Part shown: piece by piece, positions 39,069-47,918 of the stretch | Position numbering within the stretch: the first letter of the stretch is position 1 | Layout of the letters: every line of letters starts with the position of its first letter | Origin: Pigmentiphaga aceris | GTDB lineage: Bacteria; Pseudomonadota; Gammaproteobacteria; Burkholderiales; Burkholderiaceae_B | Length of the DNA stretch: 64,000 nt | Reading direction: 5' to 3' | NCBI RefSeq assembly: GCF_008119665.1 | Contig: NZ_CP043046.1 | Coordinates: 5,580,001 to 5,644,000 of the forward strand | Position numbers and translations under genes: made by a program | The notes under the pieces: model-generated | Database searches by the model: none | What the model was told of the DNA's origin: nothing | Seen by the model: only the letters and a program-made list of their open reading frames with translations

Positions 39069-39887
39069 TCAGCGCGGTGCCGGCAGGCTCATCAACCAGG
39101 CTGCTGTTTCCAGGTCTGGCTGGCCGTCGTACAGGCTTTGCCGATACCGCATCTGGAACGCGGCGATCACGTTCTTGGTCTGCTCGTCGAACTCACCGGT
39201 CTGCTCGATGGTGTAGCCGATGCGCGCCAGTTGTTCCTGGAACCAGCTCACAGGCGGCACCACGCCACCAAGCTGGCTCAGTCGATGATCCACCAGCGCC
39301 TGCGGCGGCCAGGGGATCACGCCGGCGTCGGCAAGTTGCTTCCAGGGAAACAGCGGCCCTGGGTCCAGCTTGCGCTGGGGTGCGACGTCGCTGTGGCCAA
39401 GAATGTTCACGCCGTCGATGCCCTGGCGCTGCTTGATGTCCTTCAGCAGCACGATCAGCGCATCGATCTGCGACTGCGGGAATGGATACCAGACACGGCC
39501 CTGCGGCGTGTCCTGGAAACCGCGATTGACCAGCTCGATACCGATCGAACTGGCGTTCAGCGAATTGCGCCCTTCCCACTCGCTTTCACCGGCATGCCAG
39601 GCACGACGGCTTTCATCCACCAACTGATAGATGGTGGCCGACGCGTTGTTGTCGATCAGGTAATGGGCGCTGACCTCACCCATGGTCAGCACCTGCAACG
39701 CGCGCGCCGATTCGCCCGCCGTGTAATGCACGACGATGTAGCGGATGCGGCTGTCTTGCCCGCGTGCGCTGTGATCGGTATTGATGCGCATGCCGCCCGT
39801 TGCGCAACCCGCCAGCAAGGCGACCATGGCGAGCATCAGGACTCGGGACAGACGGTTCGAGAAGAACCGGATCGGCATACGCATCAT
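39069..39887 (-). CDS. amiD: N-acetylmuramoyl-L-alanine amidase lipoprotein (AmiD-like)
   Basis: Zinc amidase that cuts the bond between MurNAc and the peptide stem. The 272-residue product has a lipobox LLAGC with the lipid-anchored Cys28. The Amidase_2 fold has zinc ligands His54 (VVHYTAG), His165 (LGHSDVAP) and Asp175 (KLDPGPLFPW) and catalytic Glu119 (IGIELVNRG). A peptidoglycan-binding domain follows (EFDEQTKNVIAAFQMRYRQ). Architecture and size match E. coli AmiD, an outer-membrane lipoprotein in murein recycling. ATG 39887 has AAAGGAG eight bases upstream, overlapping the stop of the transaminase gene, so it is part of the dacA-dat unit. Confidence 0.9.
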   Translation of the reverse strand: MMRMPIRFFSNRLSRVLMLAMVALLAGCATGGMRINTDHSARGQDSRIRYIVVHYTAGESARALQVLTMGEVSAHYLIDNNASATIYQLVDESRRAWHAGESEWEGRNSLNASSIGIELVNRGFQDTPQGRVWYPFPQSQIDALIVLLKDIKQRQGIDGVNILGHSDVAPQRKLDPGPLFPWKQLADAGVIPWPPQALVDHRLSQLGGVVPPVSWFQEQLARIGYTIEQTGEFDEQTKNVIAAFQMRYRQSLYDGQPDLETAAWLMSLPAPR

Positions 39888-39901
39888 GCGGGGTACTCCT
39901 T

Positions 39902-40768
39902 TTACAGCGCGTCCAGTACCTTGTCGTAGGCGGCGCGCAGTGCGGTGAAGACGGGGCCGGGTTTGCCGGCACCGACGGTACGACCGTCGATCTTCAGCAC
40001 GGGCAGAATTTCCTTGGTGGCCGATGTCAGCAGGATCTCGTCGGCGGTGTCGACTTCGTCGCGCGTGATCGGGCGGAATTCCAGCGTCACGCCCGATTCC
40101 GCCGCCAGCTCTTCCAACAAACCATACCGGATGCCTTCCAGCAGCAGGTTGCTGCGCGGCGGGGCCAGCAGCTTGCCGTCACGCACGATCCAGATGTTGG
40201 CGGCCGCCCCTTCGGTCAGGAAACCATCACGGAACAACACGGCTTCGTAAGCACCTTGCGCCACTGCGGACTGACGCGCCAGCACGTTGCCCAGCAAGGA
40301 GATCGATTTGATGTTGCAGTGCAGCCAGCGTTCGTCGGCTGCGGTGGTGACCGAGATGCCTTTTTCCCAGTCGGCCGGGCCAAGGCGTTTGAACGGGTTG
40401 CTCATCGCAAACACCGTGGGGGTGACCGGCGTGGTCGGGAACGCGTGATCGCGCTTGGCCACGCCACGGGTCACCTGGAAGTACACCGCCTGATCGATCG
40501 GGCCGTGCAGTTCCACCAGGCGGCGCACCAGCGCTTCCCATTCGTCGTTGCGCAGGGGATTGGTGATCTCGATCGCGGCCAGGCTGCGCGACAGCCGCGC
40601 CAGATGCTGGGCCATGCGGAAGGGCTTGCCCTGGTAGACCGGGACCACTTCGTAGATGCCGTCTCCCAGCAGGAAACCGCGATCCAGCACCGAAACTTTT
40701 GCTTCCGACAGGGGGGTGAACTCCCCGTTCAGATACACCAGCGGATCTTCCGCCACCCCTGCGATCAT
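39902..40768 (-). CDS. dat: D-amino acid aminotransferase
   Basis: Fold-IV PLP transaminase of 288 residues that interconverts D-alanine and D-glutamate for cell-wall synthesis. YLNGEFTPLSEAKVSVLDRG, FLLGDGIYEVVPVYQGKPFR, catalytic Lys154 in CNIKSISLLGN, and EGAAANIWIVRDG are visible. The ending EILLTSATKEILPV carries the phosphate-binding Thr residues. A branched-chain transaminase is less likely given the D-amino-acid-type opening and the neighbours dacA and amiD, which are also murein genes. dacA lies 181 bases upstream on the same strand behind a terminator, so a separate promoter is possible. Confidence 0.88.
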   Translation of the reverse strand: MIAGVAEDPLVYLNGEFTPLSEAKVSVLDRGFLLGDGIYEVVPVYQGKPFRMAQHLARLSRSLAAIEITNPLRNDEWEALVRRLVELHGPIDQAVYFQVTRGVAKRDHAFPTTPVTPTVFAMSNPFKRLGPADWEKGISVTTAADERWLHCNIKSISLLGNVLARQSAVAQGAYEAVLFRDGFLTEGAAANIWIVRDGKLLAPPRSNLLLEGIRYGLLEELAAESGVTLEFRPITRDEVDTADEILLTSATKEILPVLKIDGRTVGAGKPGPVFTALRAAYDKVLDAL

Positions 40769-40898
40769 TGCCTGGCCTGTCTATGTGTGAACGTGCGTTG
40801 AATTGCGCGACGGCAGGTGCACTGGTGTGCAGCGTGCCGGTCGATGAAGAATTCTGCGAGGCCGGGCACCGTGCAAACCAGATGCCCAGACGTACAAA

Positions 40899-40941
40899 CG
40901 GCGCGGCGGCCTGTGCTGTCACCAGCCAGGCCGCCGCGCCG
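40899..40941 (-). terminator. Strong terminator after dacA
   Basis: A perfect 15-pair stem, CGGCGCGGCGGCCTG (40899-40913) with CAGGCCGCCGCGCCG (40927-40941), has a 13-base loop and a short T-run on the minus strand. It starts eight bases after the dacA stop and should uncouple dat from dacA transcription. Confidence 0.85.
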
Positions 40942-40949
40942 ACAATCGA

Positions 40950-42149
40950 TTACTTGAACCAGAGACGGACGGCGTCGAAGGCGCGTCCGAAGAAGCCCGA
41001 GGGGGCAACCGGTTCCAACACCACCAACGGCACTTCGCGCACCGGCTTGTCGTTGAGCGACAGCTTCAAGGTGCCAACCTGCTGGCCCTGGGTAAGCGGT
41101 GCAACCAGCGGGTCGGTGCGTTCGATGGTGGACTTCAGATTGCCGGCCTGGCCGCGCGGCACCGTTGCCCACACGGGCATCGGCGAACCCAGCTTGGCCG
41201 TGGCGACAGCGCCCTTCCAGACTTGCGGTTCGACCACCGGCTGCTTGGCCTGATAGACCTGCACGGAATCGAAGTTCTGGAAGCTCCAGTTCATCAGCTT
41301 CAGGCTTTCCTGCGAGCGCGCGGAGTCGCTTGCCGTGCCCACTACCACCGTCAGCACGCGACGTTCGCCGCGCAGTGCCGAGGCCACCAGGCAATAACCA
41401 GCGGAATCGGTGTGACCGGTCTTGAAGCCGTCGACCGTGGGATCGACGTACAGCAGGCGGTTGCGATTGGGCTGGGTGATGCCGTTGTAGTTGAAGGACT
41501 TTTCCTTGTAGTACCCGTAGTGGGTCGGATGGTCCTGGATCAGGCGTACCGACAGCAGGGCCAGGTCACGCACGGTGGTGACGTGCTGCGGATCGGGCAA
41601 ACCGGTGCTGTTGACGAAGTGCGAGTTGGTCATGCCCAGGCGCGCGGCTTCCTGGTTCATCAGGGCGGCAAAGGCGTCTTCGCTGCCGGCAACCGCTTCG
41701 GCCAGGGCCACCGAGGCGTCGTTGCCCGACTGGGTAATCATGCCGCGAATCAGCTGTTCGACCGTGACCGGCTTGCGCGGCTCGATGAACATGCGCGAGC
41801 CCGGGGTCTTCCAGGCTTTCTGCGACACGGGGATCTGCTGATCGAGTGTCAGGCGCTTTTCGTTGAGCGCGTTGAACACCAGATAGGCCGTCATGATCTT
41901 GGTCAGCGACGCCGGTTCGACGCGTTGATCGGGATTGTCTTCAGCCAGCACCTGATTGCTGGTGACGTCGATGGTGATCCAGGCGCGCGCCGCGATGGCG
42001 GGGGCGGGAACACTCGACAGTTGGGCAATGGTATTGGCGGCGGCCGTTGCAGGCACCACAGCCGGTGTCGGCGTCTGGGCGACTGCGGGAATGCTGAGGC
42101 TGAACATGGCGGCGCAAACTGCGGCGGCCAGAGCGGAGCGAGAGATCAT
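40950..42149 (-). CDS. dacA: D-alanyl-D-alanine carboxypeptidase (PBP5/6 family)
   Basis: Low-molecular-weight penicillin-binding protein of 399 residues that trims the terminal D-alanine of murein pentapeptides. A signal peptide (ALAAAVCAAMFSLSIPAVAQ) opens the protein. The active-site motifs are Ser81-x-x-Lys84 (ASLTKIM), Ser141-Gly-Asn143 and Lys243-Thr-Gly245. A PBP5-type C-terminal beta domain and an amphipathic tail (GFFGRAFDAVRLWFK) anchor it to the membrane. ATG 42149 was chosen over an upstream TTG. Confidence 0.95.
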   Translation of the reverse strand: MISRSALAAAVCAAMFSLSIPAVAQTPTPAVVPATAAANTIAQLSSVPAPAIAARAWITIDVTSNQVLAEDNPDQRVEPASLTKIMTAYLVFNALNEKRLTLDQQIPVSQKAWKTPGSRMFIEPRKPVTVEQLIRGMITQSGNDASVALAEAVAGSEDAFAALMNQEAARLGMTNSHFVNSTGLPDPQHVTTVRDLALLSVRLIQDHPTHYGYYKEKSFNYNGITQPNRNRLLYVDPTVDGFKTGHTDSAGYCLVASALRGERRVLTVVVGTASDSARSQESLKLMNWSFQNFDSVQVYQAKQPVVEPQVWKGAVATAKLGSPMPVWATVPRGQAGNLKSTIERTDPLVAPLTQGQQVGTLKLSLNDKPVREVPLVVLEPVAPSGFFGRAFDAVRLWFK

Positions 42150-42243
42150 GAGAGCAAGACGAGGGACGCACTGCAACGCACACCACCCCGGCAGGCCGTG
42201 TCACGCGCGTGTCGTTCCCTGGGGGACGATGATTGACGCAACG

Positions 42244-42249
42244 ATTATA
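42244..42249 (-). promoter_or_regulatory. -10 element of a likely dacA promoter
   Basis: TATAAT on the minus strand, 95 bases upstream of the dacA start. No good -35 is found at the right spacing, so the assignment is tentative. The remainder of the gap to 42354 holds nothing else I can assign. Confidence 0.35.
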
Positions 42250-42354
42250 GGCCGGCCATTCGCAGCCATCGGCGCAAAGCTGCGCCGGATGGCAAATAGC
42301 GAATGAAACCGGATGCTACGAGCAAGATCGGCGGCGATGTCTACACGGCGCTGT

Positions 42355-43008
42355 TCAAGGCAATGCGAGTCGCGACAACAATAAGTGCTTGAGCATCGGC
42401 AACTTTCCGCCAAAGAAATGGTCGGCACCGGGAATGACCACCACTGGCACGGATTGCGGGCGCGCCCATTCCATGACCGGCAGGAGCGGCACGGTTTCGT
42501 CCAGCTCGCCGTGGATCACCAGCGTGTCGCCAGGGACTTCTGCAACCTTGAAACGCGTGACGGCAGCACCGACCAGCACCAGCGGGCTGACGGCCAGACG
42601 CGCCGCGCTGTCGGGGCCGCGCTGCACGAACACCTGACTGGCGACGGCGCTGCCGAAAGAAAAACCAGCCAGTGCAAAGCGCCCTTGCGCCAGGTCCGGG
42701 TAGTCGGCGCGAATCCGGTCGACCAGCCACACCATGTCATCGACTTCGCCTACGCCGTTGGCGTGCTCACCGCCCGACGCGCCCACGCCACGGAAATTCG
42801 GCCGAACGGCCACCAGGCCGGACTGCACAAATGCACGCGACAGGGTCGTCACGACCTTGTTGTCGCGTGTGCCGGCAAACAGTGGGTGCGGATGCAGCAC
42901 CAGCGCCCAGCCGGTGGGCGTGCCTTCCGGCCAGTCGAAGATGCAGTCGATCACGCCAGCCGGGCCGTCGAATTGCAGATTTTTTGCGTAGCCAGCCATG
43001 GAACTCAT
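42355..43008 (-). CDS. Alpha/beta hydrolase
   Basis: 217-residue serine hydrolase of the short dienelactone-hydrolase-like type. The nucleophile elbow is GFSFGS, the acid lies in HGELDETVPL and the His in GADHFFGG. HPHPLFAGTRDNKVVTTLSR near the N terminus and RPNFRGVGASGG are typical of this bacterial family (YfhR/COG2945-like). The substrate is unknown. ATG 43008 has AAAGG just upstream. The VanZ-like gene ends 60 bases before it on the same strand. Confidence 0.85.
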   Translation of the reverse strand: MSSMAGYAKNLQFDGPAGVIDCIFDWPEGTPTGWALVLHPHPLFAGTRDNKVVTTLSRAFVQSGLVAVRPNFRGVGASGGEHANGVGEVDDMVWLVDRIRADYPDLAQGRFALAGFSFGSAVASQVFVQRGPDSAARLAVSPLVLVGAAVTRFKVAEVPGDTLVIHGELDETVPLLPVMEWARPQSVPVVVIPGADHFFGGKLPMLKHLLLSRLALP

Positions 43009-43068
43009 CAGCCTTTCGAGAAAACGGGAAGAGATGTCATTTGCGCAAGATTTCAGCGCAGGTCGCCA

Positions 43069-44208
43069 TTATGACGAGGTACGCCCAGGGCGCAGCGGCC
43101 GCGACAGCAGCCAGATCGCCACCAGGGGCCAGATCGCCGACAGGCCCAGGATCAAGGATTCGAGGTGCAACCAGCCCGTGCGACCAATGCTGCGCGAAGC
43201 ATCAAAGTATTCCTCGGCCGGCATCAGGTTGATGATCACCAGTTGCACCACCAGCGCCAGGATTGCCACTGCACGTTGCCAGCTTCGCGGCGTGTAGGCC
43301 AGCAAGGTGGCCGCCGCGCCACCCAGCAGCAAACCGCTGACGGCACCCGCCGTGACCCAGGCAAAAGGCGACATGCCGGAATTTGCCAGCGGCTGCAGTA
43401 CGGCCTTGCAGGCAAGCGCCGCCGTCACCAACACCCACACCAGGAAGCCACGCGGGGTAACCGGTCGGGACCGATGGGTAATCAGCAGGCCGGCTGCCGT
43501 GACTGCCGCCCCCGTGCACAGATGCTCGGCCACCACACGCTGGCTGAGGGTCGGTGTCCACAGGCTGCGCATCATGTCGACGGCGGGCGCAAACCAGTCG
43601 CCCAGCAAAATGGACATGTCGCCGGTGGCGAACAACATGGGTTGGCGCGGCACCTGCAGCAATACCCACAGCCCGGCCAGCAGCAGCGCGGCGCGCGCAT
43701 CGCGCGAGAACCAGCGCACGCGCCACTGCACCAGGGCGCTGGCGTCGATCAAGGCATGTGCCGTCAATACGCCGATCAGGGCACCCAGCATGGTCCCGCC
43801 CAGGTTTGCCCCCAGGTCGATGTTGGAGGCGATCCGCGAGGGCAGAAAGGTTTGCAGGGCTTCAATGGCGGCAGACAGCACGCCGCCAATCAGACTGGCC
43901 AGCAGCAACGCCCGCCAGCCGCGCACCACCGGGTAGACCGCCCACACGATCAGGGCACCGAAGGGCGCATAGACAAAGACATTGGCCAAGACCTCGCCAC
44001 CCAGCCAATAACGTGGCCAGGGCGCGGTCAGGTAGGCAAAGGCCGGCACACCGGTGTCGGTCCAGCCGGTGAACGGATACAGACTGGCGTAGACGATCAG
44101 CCCCCCCACCAGGAACACCGCCAGGCGTGCCAGAGGCGAGGCGTGCTGAGCGACCGCCGCGCGTTCCCGCACCGGCGGATCGGCCGAAGGCATGCTGTGC
44201 ATGTTCAC
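43069..44208 (-). CDS. VanZ-like polytopic membrane protein
   Basis: 379-residue membrane protein with about ten hydrophobic helices. The VanZ-type part is LANVFVYAPFGALIVWAVYP, then LIGGVLSAAIEALQTFLPSR and SNIDLGANLGGTMLGALIG. VanZ proteins are linked to low-level teicoplanin resistance in Gram-positives, but in Gram-negatives the role is unknown. It starts five bases after the stop of the lipoprotein gene, so it is probably the last member of the lipid-transport operon. Confidence 0.8.
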   Translation of the reverse strand: MNMHSMPSADPPVRERAAVAQHASPLARLAVFLVGGLIVYASLYPFTGWTDTGVPAFAYLTAPWPRYWLGGEVLANVFVYAPFGALIVWAVYPVVRGWRALLLASLIGGVLSAAIEALQTFLPSRIASNIDLGANLGGTMLGALIGVLTAHALIDASALVQWRVRWFSRDARAALLLAGLWVLLQVPRQPMLFATGDMSILLGDWFAPAVDMMRSLWTPTLSQRVVAEHLCTGAAVTAAGLLITHRSRPVTPRGFLVWVLVTAALACKAVLQPLANSGMSPFAWVTAGAVSGLLLGGAAATLLAYTPRSWQRAVAILALVVQLVIINLMPAEEYFDASRSIGRTGWLHLESLILGLSAIWPLVAIWLLSRPLRPGRTSS

Positions 44209-44213
44209 TGCAG

Positions 44214-44867
44214 TCAGCGACGGGGAGTGCCGAATGTGGAAGGTGAGGTAGACGTTGATCCAGGTGCTGCCGGCTTCGTCTCGGGCCGGCTTGCCAGCCA
44301 GTCGTTCATGCGAATGACGGCGCGGTCGGTGGCTTGGCGCAAGGCGTTGGCACCGCCCGGTGCGTCATCCGAGGGCGCGGCGATGCGTTCATCGACGTGC
44401 AACTGGTCGATCACCTGGCCGCTGCGAGTCAGCAAGGCGCGCAGGCTTAGCTGGGCGTGGCTGCGGCCGTTGATGAACACTTGTTCGAAACGGTCTACCG
44501 AGACATGCAGCTGCAGGCTTTGCGCCGTGGTGACCCGCGTCAGCATCGGCCCATTGCGCGACAGGACTTCGCGCAGGCGCTGTTCAATCAACTGGCCGGG
44601 AGCCGCGACCCAGCGGAAGTAGGCATAACGTTGCGGCTGGCCAAGTTCGCCGTCACGCCAGATTACTGATGGCCCTTCCAGCAGCGGCGATACATCCAGT
44701 TCGTCCAGCAACAAGGGGGCGCGCGGTGTGACTGCGCTGGTGGCAGCCGGGGCCGTACCCAGATCGAGCAGCTCGGGGGCGGACACCTGCTTGGTCACGC
44801 TGCACGCAGCCAGGCCCAGGACCAGCAGCGAGCCCGCCAGCAGACGAAGAGAAAGAGCACGGATCAT
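44214..44867 (-). CDS. ABC-type transport auxiliary lipoprotein (PqiC-like)
   Basis: 217-residue lipoprotein with lipobox LGLAACS (Cys22). The body fits the PqiC/DUF330 auxiliary family (LLLDELDVSPLLEGPSVIWR; RYAYFRWVAAPGQLIEQRL; LHVSVDRFEQVF). These lipoproteins sit on the inner face of the outer membrane and work with MCE transporters. The start overlaps the stop of the MCE gene by four bases (ATGA). Confidence 0.85.
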   Translation of the reverse strand: MIRALSLRLLAGSLLVLGLAACSVTKQVSAPELLDLGTAPAATSAVTPRAPLLLDELDVSPLLEGPSVIWRDGELGQPQRYAYFRWVAAPGQLIEQRLREVLSRNGPMLTRVTTAQSLQLHVSVDRFEQVFINGRSHAQLSLRALLTRSGQVIDQLHVDERIAAPSDDAPGGANALRQATDRAVIRMNDWLASRPETKPAAPGSTSTSPSTFGTPRR

Positions 44868-45853
44868 CGATTGCCTCGCGGAGCAGGATTAGCACCGAAA
44901 CCCGGGAAGCCGGGTTCGCCCGGGCCGGGTTGCGGGGTGTTGCCGAACAGTACCGAGCGCGGCGAATCGCCAACCGCGCGTGCCGCGCGCTCGACCGTGG
45001 TCGCGGCGCGCGCGCCTTCGGTTGCCAGGTTATTGATGCGGGGCAGCGTATCGCCAGCCAGGCGCGACGCCGCCCAGCTCAGTTCGGCCATGGTGCGGGT
45101 TGCCTGATCCAGCGGGCCACCCGGCAAAGCCAGTCCGTCGGTCACTTGCTTGACGCTGCGCGTCAGGGCCGACACGTCGTTGGCCGTCTGCCCGGCGTTG
45201 GCGGCAGCCTGACCGGCCTGGGCCACGGTCTTGCGCACTTCGCGCATGGTCGGCGCGATCTCGGCCACCACCGGGCCAAGCTGTTCGCTGGTCTGGCGCA
45301 GGCTGCGCGCAGCCAGTGACACGTCATCCAGCGTGCGGCGGATGGCATCGCGGTTGTCGCCGTCCAGCACCTGATTGACCTGACCCAAGGTCTTTTCCAG
45401 GCCAGCCAGAATGTTCGCGCCGCGTTTCATGATTTCGTCCAGCGGCCCAGGGCGCAGCGGCACGTAAACCGGCGCGTCGGCGGTGCTGCTCAGCCGCTCG
45501 GGTTTGCTGCCGTCGTCATCCAGCTCGATGAAGGCCAGGCCCGTTACACCCTGCTGCGCCATGCGCGCCCAGGTCGCGGCGGTTACCGGGGTGGTGGGCA
45601 GCACCTGCACATTCACCAGAATTCGCCCGGTATTTTTGGGATCGAAGCCGATCGTATCGACCCGCCCCACCGCCATACCCCGAAAGCGCACGGCCGCCTG
45701 GGGCAACAAGCCCCCGACGCCACCTTCGGCCACCAGCACCAGCGGCACCCGTTCGACGCGGTCGCGACCAAACCACAAGCCAGCCATTACCGCAGCAATC
45801 AGCAAGGCAAGCGTGAATAATCCGGCGATCAGCGCATGGCTGCGATTTTCCAT
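44864..45853 (-). CDS. MCE-domain lipid transport protein (MlaD/PqiB-like)
   Basis: 329-residue protein with one N-terminal membrane helix (LIAGLFTLALLIAAVMAGLWF) and a single MCE domain (GGVGGLLPQAAVRFRGMAVG, RVDTIGFDP, GVTGLAFIELDDDG). A long helical tail (about 130-290) would form a periplasmic hexameric tube. It is longer than MlaD of E. coli, which lacks such a tail. It works with the ATPase and permease upstream and the lipoprotein downstream in moving phospholipid between the membranes. Start ATG 45853 abuts the ATPase stop. Confidence 0.9.
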   Translation of the reverse strand: MENRSHALIAGLFTLALLIAAVMAGLWFGRDRVERVPLVLVAEGGVGGLLPQAAVRFRGMAVGRVDTIGFDPKNTGRILVNVQVLPTTPVTAATWARMAQQGVTGLAFIELDDDGSKPERLSSTADAPVYVPLRPGPLDEIMKRGANILAGLEKTLGQVNQVLDGDNRDAIRRTLDDVSLAARSLRQTSEQLGPVVAEIAPTMREVRKTVAQAGQAAANAGQTANDVSALTRSVKQVTDGLALPGGPLDQATRTMAELSWAASRLAGDTLPRINNLATEGARAATTVERAARAVGDSPRSVLFGNTPQPGPGEPGFPGFGANPAPRGNR

Positions 45854-46660
45854 CTACGCACTCCGGGACGGGGCCAGCTCGGCCTGAGCGCGTTGCCCGC
45901 GCTCGCCGAGGAAGAACCCCTGGATGAAAGGATGATCGACCGTCAGCACCTGCGCAACCGGGGCGCACACGATCACCCGACGCTCGGCCAGGACCGCCAC
46001 GCGGTCGGACAGGGCGAACAAGGTGTCGAGGTCGTGAGTGACCATGATGACGGTGAAGCCCAGTTGTCGATGCAGGTCTTTCAGCAGCTCGACAAAGGCA
46101 TCGGAACGATCGGGATCAAGCCCGGCAGTGGGCTCGTCGAGAAACAGCAATTCGGGGTCGAGCGCCAGGGCGCGCGCCAGCGCCACCCGTTTGACCATGC
46201 CGCCCGACAGGTCGGACGGCCGTTTGGCGGCGTCGCGCGCATCCAACCCGACCAGGGCCAGGCGGGTCATGGCGGCGTCGTGGATCAGGTCTTCGGGCAG
46301 CGTGCGCAGTTCGCGCAGCGGCAAGGCGACGTTGTCATAGACGCTCAACGCGGAAAACAGCGCGCCGGCCTGGAACATGACGCCCCAACGGCGGCGCAAG
46401 GCACGACGCCGGCCGGGCGAACCGCCATGCACTGGCTGGCCGAATACTTTGACGACACCCGAGACCGGGCGATCCAGCGCGATCATCTGACGCAGCAAGG
46501 TGGTTTTGCCCGAGCCGGAGCCGCCGACCAGCGACAGGATTTCCCCGCGTTTGACGTTCAGGTTCAGCTTTTCATGCACCACGTGCGAGCCGAACGCCGT
46601 CCGCAGGTCTTCGATCTGGATGACGTCTTCCTGGGGACGCGCTTCAATGGCATGGGTCAT
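45854..46660 (-). CDS. Lipid-transport ABC ATPase (MlaF-like)
   Basis: 268-residue ATPase of the Mla/Mkl group. Walker A is GGSGSGKTTLL, the Q-loop reads MFQAGALFSALSVYDNVALP, the signature is LSGGMVKRVALARAL and Walker B is LLFLDEPTAGLDP. GALFSALSV after the Q-loop is diagnostic of MCE-system ATPases. It is separated from the permease gene by a 15-bp tandem repeat that encodes a mini-ORF. Confidence 0.92.
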   Translation of the reverse strand: MTHAIEARPQEDVIQIEDLRTAFGSHVVHEKLNLNVKRGEILSLVGGSGSGKTTLLRQMIALDRPVSGVVKVFGQPVHGGSPGRRRALRRRWGVMFQAGALFSALSVYDNVALPLRELRTLPEDLIHDAAMTRLALVGLDARDAAKRPSDLSGGMVKRVALARALALDPELLFLDEPTAGLDPDRSDAFVELLKDLHRQLGFTVIMVTHDLDTLFALSDRVAVLAERRVIVCAPVAQVLTVDHPFIQGFFLGERGQRAQAELAPSRSA

Positions 46661-46704
46661 TGGGCGTTACTCAATCTGGCGTCACTCAATCTGGCGTTAC
46701 TCAT
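46657..46704 (-). CDS. 15-residue mini-ORF bridging permease and ATPase genes
   Basis: The ATG at 46704 overlaps the permease stop (ATGA) and its TGA stop overlaps the ATPase ATG (CAATGA). The 15 codons read MSNARLSDARLSNAQ and are the translation of a 15-bp tandem repeat. It probably has no peptide function but could carry ribosomes from the permease stop to the ATPase start. Whether it is translated is not known. Confidence 0.4.
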   Translation of the reverse strand: MSNARLSDARLSNAQ

Positions 46705-46707
46705 AAC
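46663..46707. repeat. Three imperfect 15-bp tandem repeats
   Basis: GGCGTTACTCAATCT (46663-46677), GGCGTCACTCAATCT (46678-46692) and GGCGTTACTCATAAC (46693-46707) stand head to tail. The last copy covers the permease stop codon. Since the unit is a multiple of three, copy-number change keeps the bridging frame open. Confidence 0.85.
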
Positions 46708-47846
46708 AAGCCCACCGAGCGGAACAGGATGGCAAACACCGCGTCGGCCAGGATCACCCCGGTGATGGCGGTCACCACCGAAGCGGTGGTGCCGCGCCCC
46801 AGGCTGTCGGTATTGGGCTGAATGCGCAGGCCGAAATGGCAGGCTACCAGTGCGATCAGGCCACCGAAGGCCACGCCCTTGCCTACCCCCAGCCAGTAGT
46901 TGGCGGCAGACACCGCGCGCGGCAAGGCCTGGAAGAAGTAGGCAGGTTGCAGATTCAACTGCACGTAGGCCGCCAGCGCACCGCCCAATAAGGCCATGGC
47001 GTCGGTCCACACCACCAGCAAGGGCATGGCGATCGCCAGCGCCACCACCCGGGGCAGAATCAGCCGCTGGCCGTGGGAGATGCCCATGACCTGCATGGCG
47101 TCGAGTTCCTGGGTCAGCCGCATCACGCCGATCTGTGCGGTGATCGCCGACCCGGATCGGCCCGCCACCAGAATGGCCGCCAATAGCGGGCCAAGTTCGC
47201 GCACGATCGACACACCCAGCAGTTTCACGATCAGCAGGTCGGCCCCGAACATGCGCAACTGCTGGGCCGACAGGAAGGACAGCACCACGCCGATCAGGAA
47301 CCCCACCAAGGCCGTGATCAGCAGCGCACGCGCGCCTGCCTGATACAACTGGGCCGAAATTTCCCGCCAGGGGCCACGATGTGGCCGTGCCAGCAAACCG
47401 CCCAGATCGAGTATCAATTGCCCCAGCAGCAGCAGCAGATCACGCCCATGCGACATGGCGGCAAACAGGCCGTCGCCCAGCTGGCGCACAGGAGCCAGCC
47501 ATTCCCGGGTAACGGGCGGCGCGGGCGATATCGGCTGGCTCGCCAGAATGTCGAAGACGGCCAGCCACACGGGCGGAGCCGTCAAGGTAGCCGGCAGGCG
47601 CTGACCCCAGTGCCGCCACAGCAGCAGCGCGCCCAGGGCATCCAGGGTGGTGATGCCTGACAAGTCCCAGGCGGTATCGTCCTTGAAATCGCCCAGCGTC
47701 CGGCGGCGCGCGGCAACTTCGCCGCGACGGGCGAGCGCATGCACCGTCCAGTCACCGGCCAAAATGCAGGTGCGACGATCAGCGTCTGATTGCCAGCGAA
47801 TCGCGACAAGCGGCGACAGAGGCGGTGGCGACATCGGCGGCACCAT
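46701..47846 (-). CDS. Lipid-transport ABC permease with N-terminal STAS-like domain (MlaE-like)
   Basis: About 381 residues. The first 120 form a STAS-like domain (WDLSGITTLDALGALLLWRH). The MlaE permease follows: ISAQLYQAGARALLITALVG, FLIGVVLSFLSAQQLRMFGA, LGVSIVRELGPLLAAILVAG, RSGSAITAQIGVMRLTQELD and MQVMGISHGQRLILPRVVAL. E. coli keeps STAS (MlaB) as a separate protein, whereas here it is fused. The start is uncertain: 47846 and 47834 are both possible and neither has a good ribosome site. It is the first gene of the operon. Confidence 0.88.
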   Translation of the reverse strand: MVPPMSPPPLSPLVAIRWQSDADRRTCILAGDWTVHALARRGEVAARRRTLGDFKDDTAWDLSGITTLDALGALLLWRHWGQRLPATLTAPPVWLAVFDILASQPISPAPPVTREWLAPVRQLGDGLFAAMSHGRDLLLLLGQLILDLGGLLARPHRGPWREISAQLYQAGARALLITALVGFLIGVVLSFLSAQQLRMFGADLLIVKLLGVSIVRELGPLLAAILVAGRSGSAITAQIGVMRLTQELDAMQVMGISHGQRLILPRVVALAIAMPLLVVWTDAMALLGGALAAYVQLNLQPAYFFQALPRAVSAANYWLGVGKGVAFGGLIALVACHFGLRIQPNTDSLGRGTTASVVTAITGVILADAVFAILFRSVGLL

Positions 47847-47918
47847 CAAGCAAGCACCGGATGCGCAAAAAACAGGCATGCGTCCATGGCCCAAGTGTAT
47901 GACGAGCCGGGGGCGACT

